Part shown: positions 34,184 to 42,251 of the stretch, piece by piece
Position numbering within the stretch: position 1 is the stretch's first letter
How the letters are laid out: every line of letters begins with the position of its first letter
Assembly: GCF_014764405.1 (NCBI RefSeq)
Contig: NZ_CP061725.1
Coordinates: 6,200,001-6,264,000, forward strand
Length of the DNA stretch: 64,000 nucleotides
Origin: Micromonospora craniellae
Lineage (GTDB): Bacteria > Actinomycetota > Actinomycetes > Mycobacteriales > Micromonosporaceae
Reading direction: 5' to 3'
Position numbers and translations under genes: made by a program
The notes under the pieces: generated by a model
What the model was told of the DNA's origin: nothing
What the model saw: only the letters and a program-made list of their open reading frames with translations
The model's database searches: none

Positions 34184-35344
34184 TCAGCCCTCCTTCGGTG
34201 GGAACGAGATTGTCACCATGCGGGGCGTGGAGGCGCCGCTCTCGAGTATCCAGGCGGTGCGGACGATGATCGTTCCTTTCGGACCGGACAGCGGTAGGTC
34301 GACGTTCCATCGCTCGCCGAACTGATCCGACTTTCCCCGCAGCGGGCTGCCGGCACGGACGCCGTCCCGTACCTGTTGAAGGATCGACTCCGAGTCGTCG
34401 GGGCCCAGGCCGGTGGCGGAGTTGATGACCCGGTACTTGTTCTTGCCAACGGGATGGTCCGGATTCATGGCGTACGCCGTGATCTTTTTCGGGTCGATGT
34501 CCGGACTCGTGAAGTCAGGCTGGTGGGGGTCACGTGGCTTGTGGGTCGGCTTGGGATCGGCAGGCGTGTGAGGTGTTGGCAACTCTCGTCGAAGTCTGCT
34601 GAGGGCGCGCTTGAGGTGGTCGATGAGGTCGGCGAGGCGGCGGATGTGGGGGATGATCGCCCGGAGGCTGTTCAGCAGGCCGCGTAGCAGCTTGGCGATG
34701 CGGGCTGACCAGGACGCGACGAGTGTGGTGACCTGTTCCACCACCAGCGGGGTGGCCAGTCCGGCGGTGGCGACGAGTTCGGCGGCGTACACGGTGAGGC
34801 GGGAGACGCAGGTGGCGATGGCGTCGCGGACCAGGAGCCGGACGGCAGCGACCAGGCCGGCGGTGCCTTCGGTGATGGCGGCCATCGTCTCGGCGCCCTG
34901 GGCGAGGCCGGTGACGGCCTGGTGCTGTTCGGCGGCCCAGGCGCGGTAGGCGCGGGCGGCGCTGCCGTCCCAGCCGGTCACCTGGCTGCGGACGGCGTCG
35001 GTGAGTTCGGTGGCTTCCGTACGCAGGGACGCGGCGACGTTGCGCCAGGTCTGGGCGTGTGCGGTGATCTGCGCGGGGTCGCCGGCGAGCCAGTCCAGCG
35101 CCTCGCTGAGCGGTTTGACGTGCTCGATGAGCCAGGCGATGCCGTACTGGAGCAGGGCACCGACCGGGTCGGAGACGAAGGCGAGGGCGTCCAGACCGGC
35201 GCTGACCACGCCGAGGCTGCCGTCGATCCAGCTTCCCTCGCGTACGCCCCGGGCGATGAGTTCGATGTCCTCGCAGATCCAGACGCCGGCCCAGGGGCTC
35301 GGCGTGGCCTGGGTCGGTGCGGCGACGAGCGGGTTACCGGTCAC
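34184..35344 (-). CDS. Probable polymorphic toxin: WXG-like N-terminus with DUF6883-like C-terminal domain
   Basis: 386 residues from GTG 35344, which overlaps the preceding gene by 11 nt. The N-terminal 230 residues are helical (LEWLAGDPAQ-type motif ALDWLAGDPAQITAHAQTWR, VTGWDGSAARAYRAWAAEQH), as in WXG100/LXG pre-toxin domains exported by ESX systems. A Pro-rich linker (residues 285-310) leads to the C-terminal domain KITAYAMNPDHPVGKNKYRV, GERWNVDLPLSGPKGTIIVR, which resembles DUF6883. The following DUF4926 gene would be its immunity protein. The toxic activity itself is not recognisable. Confidence 0.7.
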   Translation of the reverse strand: MTGNPLVAAPTQATPSPWAGVWICEDIELIARGVREGSWIDGSLGVVSAGLDALAFVSDPVGALLQYGIAWLIEHVKPLSEALDWLAGDPAQITAHAQTWRNVAASLRTEATELTDAVRSQVTGWDGSAARAYRAWAAEQHQAVTGLAQGAETMAAITEGTAGLVAAVRLLVRDAIATCVSRLTVYAAELVATAGLATPLVVEQVTTLVASWSARIAKLLRGLLNSLRAIIPHIRRLADLIDHLKRALSRLRRELPTPHTPADPKPTHKPRDPHQPDFTSPDIDPKKITAYAMNPDHPVGKNKYRVINSATGLGPDDSESILQQVRDGVRAGSPLRGKSDQFGERWNVDLPLSGPKGTIIVRTAWILESGASTPRMVTISFPPKEG

Positions 35345-35660
35345 GCCGTTCCCGCATCCGGTCGAGACGGTGCCGGGCGCGCGCGTCGGCGGCCCGGTAG
35401 GCGTCGGCACCGGTGCGCAGGCGGGTGGCCGTGTCGCGGACCGAGGTGGTGGCGGTGCCGATCCCGTCGACCAGGACGCGGTGCAGGCCGTCGAGCAGCA
35501 TGGGCATGATCGCGCAGAGTCGGCCGTACGCGTCGGTGTCGAGCCGGACCTGCTGGCCGGCCCGACGGGCGGTGTCGAGGGTGTCGGCGTGCCGGTCGAG
35601 GCGGGCCGCGTGGGCGGTCAGGTCGTCGGGGTCGACCCGGACGGCGTCACCGGTCGGCAT
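35334..35660 (-). CDS. EspC-like type VII secretion-associated protein
   Basis: 108 residues, nearly all helical: VDPDDLTAHAARLDRHADTL, LDTDAYGRLCAIMPMLLDGL, TSVRDTATRLRTGADAYRAAD. This is the pattern of ESX-target/EspC-like partners (WXG100-size, Y-x-x-x-D/E-like YRAADARARH near the end). It is overlapped at both ends by the YbaB-like and toxin genes. It probably escorts the toxin to an ESX-type secretion machine encoded elsewhere. Confidence 0.7.
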   Translation of the reverse strand: MPTGDAVRVDPDDLTAHAARLDRHADTLDTARRAGQQVRLDTDAYGRLCAIMPMLLDGLHRVLVDGIGTATTSVRDTATRLRTGADAYRAADARARHRLDRMRERRDR

Positions 35661-36048
35661 CGGGGTCGCTTCGCTCGTCGCCCAGCCGCCGCCGGTAGGA
35701 GTCGACGACGGCCTGCCCCGTCGGGTCGTCGGCGCCGACGGTCTCGCGGGTCGTCACGGTGACGCGGCGCAGCAGGTCCGCGTACGCGGTGCGGGTGGTG
35801 GCCACGATCAGGCGCGCGGTGTGTGCGGCGGAGTGCTGCCGTACGCGGTCGTCCAGCCGCAGGTCGACGAGCCGCCCGGCCGAGTCGACGGTGACCTCGA
35901 CGGTGTGGTCCGGACTGTGCGCGGTGCCGTTGAGCGCCGCGACCCGGGTCGCCAGGGACTGTGCCCGCCGCGCCCGGTCGGCGAGGGTCGACTCCCACTC
36001 GTCGAGGCGGCGCTGCGTCGCGTCCAGTGCCGCCTCGTCCGCCCACAC
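35647..36048 (-). CDS. YbaB/EbfC-family DNA-binding protein
   Basis: 133 residues from GTG 36048, chosen for the GGGAGG 6 nt upstream. A helical N-terminus (ATQRRLDEWESTLADRARRA) leads to the YbaB strand pair HTVEVTVDSAGRLVDLRLDD and a C-terminal helix. In actinomycetes YbaB-like genes regularly open WXG/ESX toxin cassettes. Here it overlaps the EspC-like start, giving a four-gene operon YbaB, EspC-like, toxin, immunity. The role in the cassette is unknown. Confidence 0.75.
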   Translation of the reverse strand: MWADEAALDATQRRLDEWESTLADRARRAQSLATRVAALNGTAHSPDHTVEVTVDSAGRLVDLRLDDRVRQHSAAHTARLIVATTRTAYADLLRRVTVTTRETVGADDPTGQAVVDSYRRRLGDERSDPDADR

Positions 36049-36127
36049 ACGACCCTCCCCAAGGGACACCACGCAGATCGCCGCCACGTTACCAACCGGT
36101 GGCGCTGCGTGCTGTCCCTCCGTCGGT

Positions 36128-36722
36128 CTATCGGGCGGTGGCCGCCGACCGCGGGCTCACGATCCGTTCGGCGAGGAACGCCTCCCAGGTCCGCGTGCCG
36201 ACGGTGGCGCCGTCCAGGGTTAGGTTCGCCCCGTTGCGGTAGGGGCATATCCTGCATACTGCGCGTCGTCCGGCCGACGATGTCCGGCACCTGACCGGCC
36301 AGGGTCCCCAGGGTCAACTCGGCGAGACGTGCCGCGACCTCGCGGCCGTCCACCGGCTGAAGCCGCATGCCGGGGGCCGGGACCACCGGCAGCGCGGTCA
36401 GCTTCTGCGCCATGGTCAGCACCAGCTCGTCGAACTGTGCGGCACGCATGATGGTGAAGGGCAGGCCGGAGCCGCTGATCGCCTCCTCGGCGTGCAGCTT
36501 CGTCCGCAGCCAGGCGAGCGGGACACGGTCCGCGCCGACGACCGAGATGAAGACCAGGTGCCGTACGTCGGACTGGTGGGCGGCCTGCACCAGGGTGCGG
36601 GCCACGGTGTCGTCGCCCTTCTGGCCGCCGGCCAGGTGCAGCACCGTGTCGACGCCGCGTACCGCCCGCTCGACGCCCTCGCCGCTCAGGAGGTCGGCCC
36701 GGAACTGCTCGACCCCGGGGCC
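36128..36722 (-). pseudogene. NmrA-like NAD(P)-binding protein, 5'-truncated with internal deletion
   Basis: The middle of an NmrA-type SDR is clear: GPGVEQFRADLLSGEGVERA, VDTVLHLAGG, VRHLVFISVVGADRVPLAW and LPFTIMRAAQFDELVLTMAQ. The N-terminal TGATGxxG strand is missing beyond about 36722. Near the other end GQVPDIVGRTTRSMQDM breaks into another frame that resumes YRNGANLTLDGATVGTRTWE to a stop at 36128, with some 25-30 residues lost. It is therefore damaged twice. Confidence 0.7.
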
Positions 36723-37530
36723 GCTGCGGCCACCCCTGCGGCAGGAGGCGTGGCTGCGTCTGGCCCGTACGGACGCCGCCGCGCTGGACAACCTGCCCGC
36801 GTGGCTGACCACGGTGGTGGCCCGGGTCTGCCTGAACTCCCTGCGTACCCGTCGACGTCGTGGCGAGGAACCGCTCGACGCCCGGGTGCCCGATCCGCTG
36901 GTCAGCCCGGAGGGTGCCGATGATCCCGAGCACGCCGCGGTGCTGGCCGACTCGGTGGGGCTGGCGTTGCTGGTGGTCCTCGACACGCTCACCCCGGCGG
37001 AACGGCTCGCCTTCGTGCTGCACGACATGTTCGCGGTGCCGTTCGACGAGATCGCCCCGATGATCGACCGGTCGCCGTCGGCGGCGCGTCAACTGGCCAG
37101 CCGGGCCCGCCGCCGGGTGCGCGGGCAGTCGCCGCTGCCGGACGAGATCGGCGTCCGGCAGCGCGAGGTGGTCGACGCGTTCCTTGCCGCCGCCCGGGAC
37201 GGTGACATCGACGGGCTGGTCGCCGTGCTGCATCCCGATGTGGTGCTGCGGTCGGACGGCGGCACCGACCGTGCTCGGTACACCACCGTGATCCGAGGAG
37301 CCGCCACCGTCGCCGCCCAGGCCACGTCGTTCGGCGGGCTCTCGCCGTTCGCCCGGCCGGCGGTGGTCAACGGCACCGCCGGGGTGGTGGTGATCGCCGG
37401 AGGTCGTCCGTTGTCGGTGATGGCCTTCGCCGTGACAGGCGGGCGCATCGTCGAGATCGACGTGATCGCCGATCCGGGGCGACTGGACCGGCTGGATCTC
37501 GCCGCGTTCGGCGACTGCGACCGGCGCCGG
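36723..37530 (+). pseudogene. ECF41-type sigma factor with SnoaL-like tail, N-terminus deleted
   Basis: EAWLRLARTDAAALDNLPAW starts within sigma region 2, then TTVVARVCLNSLRTRR. LDTLTPAERLAFVLHDMFAV and DRSPSAARQLASRARRRVRG are region 4. RQREVVDAFLAAARDGDIDG and VLRSDGG belong to the SnoaL-like C-terminal domain of SigJ/ECF41 proteins. About 35-50 residues of region 2 and the start codon are absent at 36723, where the NmrA fragment of the opposite strand ends. The natural stop is also missing and the frame runs on antisense into the next gene. NmrA-type oxidoreductases are common divergent partners of ECF41 sigma factors. Confidence 0.7.
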
Positions 37531-38154
37531 TCAGCGCGGCACGGCGTACGCCAGCGGTGCGCTGACGTCGTCCCAGGTGCCGATCAGCGCGACCCCGGGT
37601 GCCGCCTCGCCCGAGCCGGGACGGCGGACCACGGTCAGCTCGACGGTGTCCGTGACGATCACGGTCAGGTCGCCGTCCTCGACCGAACGCACCGCACCGG
37701 CCGGGGACGCCTCGGTCGCCGGGGCGTCGCTGACGATCTCCATGTTCGGCGGGCGGACCTGCCGTACGCCGTCCACCTCGAAGTACTCCTCGGCCTGCCC
37801 GGCGTCGGCGAGGACGGCACGAGCCAGCGCGGACGCGTACACCGGGTCGCCGCAGGCGTCGTAGATCCACCGCCGGCCCAGCACCGAGTGCTCCATGGTG
37901 CCGATCAACCACTCCTGCGCGCCGTCGCGCGGCGCCCCGCGATAGGTGAGCGGCACCTGGTGCACCGGGCCGCCCCCGGCGCGTACCAACAGCGTCTCGA
38001 TCCCGACCTCGCCGGCCGGATCGTCGAAGCGGTACGCGGCCACCCGCGCCACCTCGGCGTCGGCGTCGCCGCGATACCAGGCGCGGCCGGGCAGCCACGT
38101 CGCCAACAGTTCGAGTTTGGTGGGGCGAAGTTCCGCCCGGTGCAGCAACGCCAT
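37531..38154 (-). CDS. Maltokinase N-terminal cap-like domain protein
   Basis: 207 residues: MALLHRAELRPTKLELLATW LPGRAWY, EVGIETLLVRAGG, VHQVPLTYRGAPRDG, EWLIGTMEHSVLGRRWIYDACGDPVY. This matches the cap domain found at the N-terminus of maltokinases and as free-standing CG0192-type proteins. It has no kinase half, so a regulatory or glycogen-metabolism-linked role is possible but unproven. It looks intact and ends next to the truncated sigma factor. Confidence 0.75.
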   Translation of the reverse strand: MALLHRAELRPTKLELLATWLPGRAWYRGDADAEVARVAAYRFDDPAGEVGIETLLVRAGGGPVHQVPLTYRGAPRDGAQEWLIGTMEHSVLGRRWIYDACGDPVYASALARAVLADAGQAEEYFEVDGVRQVRPPNMEIVSDAPATEASPAGAVRSVEDGDLTVIVTDTVELTVVRRPGSGEAAPGVALIGTWDDVSAPLAYAVPR

Positions 38155-38184
38155 GCCCGCATCGTACGGACGCCCGCTCCGCTG

Positions 38185-38202
38185 ATCGTGGCGGTGTGGC
38201 TG
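38185..38202. repeat. 18-mer shared with the palindrome at 17392
   Basis: ATCGTGGCGGTGTGGCTG occurs exactly here and as the left arm of the 17392-17448 palindrome. Here it is framed by CTGATC and GATCAG at 38182-38187 and 38206-38211. It lies between two minus-strand genes. Confidence 0.6.
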
Positions 38203-38207
38203 CGGGA

Positions 38208-38993
38208 TCAGGCCGACTCGGGGGCGGGCCCGGTAGGGCGCCCCTGCTCCCAGATCGAGGACATCTCCTCGAAGGCGTGTTCCATGATCTGCACCATCGC
38301 CTCGCGGGCGGTCTCGCCGTCGTGGCGCTGGATCGACTGGGCGACGTCCGCGTGCAGTTGCAGTGCCTGCTCGTGGGGGTAGTGCGGCATCAGGTGGTAG
38401 TGGTGGCGGCCGATGAGCACCTCGGCGACCAGGTCCTGGAGCTTGACGAACATCTCGTTGCCGGAGGCGCGGAGCACCCGCTGGTGGAACTCGATGTCGA
38501 GGCTGAGGAAACGCTCCTCGTCGCCGGCCTTGCCGGCGGCCCACAACTTGGCGGCGAGGCCGACCAGATCGCTGGCCTCGTCGTGATCGACCCGGTGGGC
38601 GGCGAGCCAGGCGGCGTGCGGCTCCACCGCGGTCCGCAGCTCGGTGATCGACCGGATCTGGGCGATGCGGCCGACGGAGGCGAGTCGCCAGCGGATCACC
38701 TGGGGATCGAAGACGTTCCAGTGGTGGGCCGGACGGATCATGACGCCGACCCGGCGGCGGGTCTCGATGAATCCCATCGACGCGAGCACCCGGAGGACCT
38801 CCCGGACCACCGAGCGGGACACGGCGTAGCGGTCCACCAGGTCGTCGATGTTCAACACGGCCCCGGATGCCAGCTCACCACCGCAGATGGCCGTACCGAG
38901 GTGGTCGAGGACGCGGCCGTGCAGCCCGGTCTCGGTCGGGGCGGTTTGGGTGGGTGTCACCCCAGGTGAGGGAACCTTCACGGCTCGGATCAT
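38208..38993 (-). CDS. GntR/FadR-family regulator of the sugar-acid locus
   Basis: 261 residues. The winged helix reads LDHLGTAICGGELASGAVLN, DDLVDRYAVSRSVVREVLRVLASMGFIETRRRVG. The C-terminal FCD domain shows ITELRTAVEPHAAWLA, FLSLDIEFHQRVLRASGNEM and a HADVAQSIQRHDGETAREAM metal/effector region with conserved His. It diverges from the ABC transporter and sugar-acid catabolic genes and most likely represses them until a hexonate or keto-deoxy acid binds. The ATG at 38993 is used; a nearby in-frame GTG is possible. Confidence 0.88.
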   Translation of the reverse strand: MIRAVKVPSPGVTPTQTAPTETGLHGRVLDHLGTAICGGELASGAVLNIDDLVDRYAVSRSVVREVLRVLASMGFIETRRRVGVMIRPAHHWNVFDPQVIRWRLASVGRIAQIRSITELRTAVEPHAAWLAAHRVDHDEASDLVGLAAKLWAAGKAGDEERFLSLDIEFHQRVLRASGNEMFVKLQDLVAEVLIGRHHYHLMPHYPHEQALQLHADVAQSIQRHDGETAREAMVQIMEHAFEEMSSIWEQGRPTGPAPESA

Positions 38994-39011
38994 ATCAGTT
39001 GGGTCTCCCCC

Positions 39012-39041
39012 TTGCATAAGTCTGCTTTTTCGGCCTAGCAT
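39012..39041 (+). promoter_or_regulatory. Candidate promoter of the sugar-acid operon
   Basis: TTGCAT (39012-39017) and TAGCAT (39036-39041) are separated by 18 bp, an acceptable housekeeping sigma layout, 80 bp before the binding-protein gene. This stretch is notably AT-richer than its surroundings. Confidence 0.4.
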
Positions 39042-39059
39042 CCGGACGTTAAGCGGATG
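39039..39059. promoter_or_regulatory. Candidate GntR operator
   Basis: CATCCG and CGGATG form an inverted repeat with 9 bp between the arms, overlapping the candidate -10 box of the transporter operon. The position fits repression by the divergent GntR protein. Confidence 0.35.
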
Positions 39060-39121
39060 TAACAGCCCGAGGTCGCGCCCGTCCCCCCGAGGCGTCGGCC
39101 AGGACAGAAGGAGAGACGGAC

Positions 39122-40411
39122 GTGGGACGTCGATCAACAGTTGGGACATCTCTGGCGGTCGTGGCCGCCATGACCCTCTCCGCCTGTGGCGGAGGTGGTG
39201 ACGACAGCGGCGCGTCGGACACCGTGCGCGTGACGCTGGTCAACCACGTCTGGACCGAGAACATCCGGAAGGCGCTGCCCGAGTTCGAGCAGCAGAGCGG
39301 TCTCAAGGTCGAGGTGACCCAGCTCGGCGAGGACCAGCTTTCGGACCAGTACAACGTGAAGCTCAACGCGGGCTCGGACGACATCGACGTGATGATGTAC
39401 CGGCCGCTGCAGGAAGGCCGACTGTTCGCCAAGAACGGGTACCTGGCCGACCTGACCGACAAGGCCAAGGAGAACGCGGACTTCGACTTCGCCGACTTCC
39501 AGGACGCGCCGGTCAGCGCCACCACCTATGAGGACAAGGTGGTGGGCATTCCGATCATCACCGAGCAACAGGTGCTCTACTACCGTAAGGACCTGTTGGA
39601 GAAGTCCGGCTTCAGCGCCCCGCCGCAGACGCTCGACGAGCTGAAGGCACAGGCGATCAAGATCCAGGCGGACAACCCGGGCGTCGCGGGTTTCGTGGCC
39701 CGGACCGGTAAGGCCGCAGCCGTCACCCAGTTCTCCAGCTTCCTCTACAGCTTCGGCGGCGACTTCGTCGACGAGTCGGGCAACTCCGCCGTCAACAGCG
39801 AGGCCGCCAAGCAGGCGTACGCCTTCTACGGCGGGCTGCTGCGCGAGCAGGGTCCGGCCAACATCAGCACCGACATGAGCTGGTCCGAGGCGATGGCCAT
39901 CTTCACCCAGGGCCAGGCCGCCTTCTACCCCGAGGCCAACTCGCTCTACGCGAACGCCACCGACCCGAGCAAGTCGCGGGTCGCCGAGAACGTCGGGTTC
40001 GCGCCGTTCCCGGCCGGTCCGGCCGGCTCGAAGCCGTACAACATCCCCTCGTGGGGCCTGGCGATCAACGAGGCCTCGGGCAACCAGACCAACGCCTGGA
40101 AGTTCATCGAGTGGGCGGCCGGCAAGGAGCAGTCGCTGGAGCAGCAGAAGACCGGCACGCCCGGCGCCCGTACCTCCGTCTTCGAGAACCCGGAGGCCAC
40201 CTCGACCTACCCGGAGGACATGGCGCAGGCGATCACCGTGAGCCTCGCCAACGGCGTGGGCCACGACCGGCCCGTGGTCGAGCGCGTGGCGCAGGCCCGG
40301 GAGATCGTCGGGCAGCCGATCGTGGACGCCATCACCGGTCGGGACGCCGCCGCCTCGGCGGACACCGCCCACGAGGCGTTCCAGAAGTTCCTGGACGACG
40401 AGGCCCGCTAG
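39122..40411 (+). CDS. ABC sugar-binding lipoprotein (family 1)
   Basis: 429 residues from a GTG with AAGGAGAG upstream. A signal peptide ends in the lipobox LSAC (Cys about 21), so the mature protein is anchored on the outer face of the membrane. The body follows family 1 solute-binding proteins: QSGLKVEVTQLGEDQLSDQY, DDIDVMMYRPLQEGRLFAKN, GIPIITEQQVLYYRKDLLEK and FTQGQAAFYPEANSLYANAT. With the two permeases it would import a sugar acid. Its ligand is inferred from the downstream enzymes. Confidence 0.9.
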   Translation: MGRRSTVGTSLAVVAAMTLSACGGGGDDSGASDTVRVTLVNHVWTENIRKALPEFEQQSGLKVEVTQLGEDQLSDQYNVKLNAGSDDIDVMMYRPLQEGRLFAKNGYLADLTDKAKENADFDFADFQDAPVSATTYEDKVVGIPIITEQQVLYYRKDLLEKSGFSAPPQTLDELKAQAIKIQADNPGVAGFVARTGKAAAVTQFSSFLYSFGGDFVDESGNSAVNSEAAKQAYAFYGGLLREQGPANISTDMSWSEAMAIFTQGQAAFYPEANSLYANATDPSKSRVAENVGFAPFPAGPAGSKPYNIPSWGLAINEASGNQTNAWKFIEWAAGKEQSLEQQKTGTPGARTSVFENPEATSTYPEDMAQAITVSLANGVGHDRPVVERVAQAREIVGQPIVDAITGRDAAASADTAHEAFQKFLDDEAR

Positions 40412-40420
40412 GTCCGAGCG

Positions 40421-40455
40421 CGGGGGTGGTGGGGCGCAGCGCCCCGCCACCCCCG
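40421..40455 (+). terminator. Intra-operon stem-loop
   Basis: Arms of 16 nt (40421-40436 and 40440-40455) with one mismatch and a 3-nt loop, 10 nt after the binding-protein stop and 27 nt before the first permease. There is no U-tract. Such hairpins let binding-protein mRNA accumulate over permease mRNA. Confidence 0.65.
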
Positions 40456-40481
40456 TCCGGCCTTCCCACCACGGAGATCTG

Positions 40482-41432
40482 ATGTCAGCAGTCAGCGCCC
40501 CCGAGCGGGCGACCAGTAGCGCCTCTGTCATGCCCGACACGCCCGGTTGGGCGCGGTGGGCCAACGACCATCGCAAGTGGCTCTTCGCGGCCCCGGCCAT
40601 GGCCTTCGTCGCCGCGCTGATCATCTTTCCGCTCGCCTGGACGATGTACCTCAGCCTCACCGACTCCTCGGGGTCGGTCCGCGCCGAGTCGGAGTTCATC
40701 GGTTTCCGGAACTACATCGACGTCCTCACCGACACCGACCGGTTCTGGCCCGCCGTCGCGCGTACCGGTGCCTTCACCGGCGTCGCGCTGCTCGTCGAGG
40801 TCGTGCTCGGCATGGCGATCGCCCTGCTGCTGTGGCGACCGTTCCGCGGCGAGAAGTGGGTCCGCGTCGCCATCCTGCTGCCGCTGGTGGCCACCCCGGT
40901 CGCGGTCGGCATGATGTGGCGGCTCATCTTCGACCCCAACATCGGCCTGGCCAACCAGGCGCTCGGCTGGATCGGCATCGGCCCGCAGCCGTGGCTCGCC
41001 GGTCAGCACACCGCGCTGCCCACCACGATCTTCATCGACATCTGGCAGTGGACGCCGATGGTCGTGCTGATCCTGCTCGCCGGGCTCACCTCACTCTCGG
41101 ACGAGCCGCAGGAAGCCGCGATGATCGACGGCGCCAGCGCCTGGCAACGCTTCCGGCACGTCACCCTGCCACTGCTGATGCCCACCGTGATCGTCGCGGT
41201 GCTGCTGCGCGGCATCGACGCGCTGAAGACCTTCGACATCCTGTACGCCACCAAGGGGCGCGGCGGCGGTTCGTTCAACGAGGTCGAGACGCTCAACGTG
41301 TACGCGTACGGCCTGAGCTTCGACTACAACGAGTACGGCCTCTCGTCGACCGTGTTGATCCTGTTCTTCCTGCTCATCATCGCCCTGATGTGGGTCCTCA
41401 CCGCGCGCAAGAAGAAGGAGGCGGGCCGATGA
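40482..41432 (+). CDS. ABC sugar permease (MalF-type)
   Basis: 316 residues, six predicted helices (AMAFVAALIIFPLAWTMYLS is the first). The EAA loop reads EPQEAAMIDGASAWQRFRHVTLPLL, the cytoplasmic contact with the ATPase. It is the first of two membrane subunits of the importer and overlaps the second by ATGA. No ATPase gene is present in the locus, as is usual for actinomycete CUT1 systems that share one MsiK-like ATPase. Confidence 0.9.
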   Translation: MSAVSAPERATSSASVMPDTPGWARWANDHRKWLFAAPAMAFVAALIIFPLAWTMYLSLTDSSGSVRAESEFIGFRNYIDVLTDTDRFWPAVARTGAFTGVALLVEVVLGMAIALLLWRPFRGEKWVRVAILLPLVATPVAVGMMWRLIFDPNIGLANQALGWIGIGPQPWLAGQHTALPTTIFIDIWQWTPMVVLILLAGLTSLSDEPQEAAMIDGASAWQRFRHVTLPLLMPTVIVAVLLRGIDALKTFDILYATKGRGGGSFNEVETLNVYAYGLSFDYNEYGLSSTVLILFFLLIIALMWVLTARKKKEAGR

Positions 41433-42244
41433 AGGCGAGTAGGGGCTTCAAGGTCTTCCGCGGCATTGCGCTGGCCGTCGTGGTGCTGTCGCTGGTGGCA
41501 CCGCTGGTCTGGATGGTCGCCGCGTCGTTCAAGACCAACGTCGACATCTACGACTCCAGCAAGGCGCTCGTCTTCACGCCCACGCTGGACAACTACAGCA
41601 CGGTCATCCAGCAGGCCAACTACGTCCAGTTCATCGGCAACAGCCTCTGGGTCGCCTTCGCGGCGACCGCGTTGTCGCTGCTGCTGGGCGTGCCGGCCGC
41701 GTACTCGATGAGCCGCTTCAACATGAAGAAGTCGGCGCTGGTGGTGCTGATGGCCCGGATCATCCCCGGCGTCTCGCTGCTGGTGCCGTGGTACTACGTC
41801 TTCTCGAACCTGCGCATGGTCGGCGGGTTCAGCGTGCTGATCCTGAGCCACATGTTCGTCTCGCTGCCGTTGATCGTCTATATCATGATGGGCTACTTCG
41901 ACGGCCTGCCGGAGGAGTTGGAGGAGGCGGCGTTGGTCGACGGGCTCACCCCGATCGGCGCGTTCCGGCGGATCACCCTGCCGCTGTCCGTCCCGGGCAT
42001 CGCCACCGCCGGCATCCTGTCCTTCATCTTCTCCTGGAACAACTTCATGTTCGCGCTGGTGCTCTCCGGTGCGAGCACGAAGACCCTGCCCGTGGCGATC
42101 TTCGACTTCGTCGGGTACGCCAGCATCGACTGGGGCGGCCTGATGGCGGCGACCACCGTGGTCACCCTGCCGATCATGCTGATCGCCCTGCTCGTGCAGA
42201 AGTACGTGGTCTCCGGCCTCACCGCCGGTGCGACGAAGGGCTGA
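41429..42244 (+). CDS. ABC sugar permease (MalG-type)
   Basis: 271 residues starting at the ATG that overlaps the previous stop. Helices include GIALAVVVLSLVAPLVWMVA and NNFMFALVLSGA. The EAA motif is ELEEAALVDGLTPIGAFRRITLPLS. Second membrane subunit of the importer. The dehydratase gene follows after 7 nt, so import and catabolism are in one transcript. Confidence 0.9.
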   Translation: MKASRGFKVFRGIALAVVVLSLVAPLVWMVAASFKTNVDIYDSSKALVFTPTLDNYSTVIQQANYVQFIGNSLWVAFAATALSLLLGVPAAYSMSRFNMKKSALVVLMARIIPGVSLLVPWYYVFSNLRMVGGFSVLILSHMFVSLPLIVYIMMGYFDGLPEELEEAALVDGLTPIGAFRRITLPLSVPGIATAGILSFIFSWNNFMFALVLSGASTKTLPVAIFDFVGYASIDWGGLMAATTVVTLPIMLIALLVQKYVVSGLTAGATKG

Positions 42245-42251
42245 CGCGACC

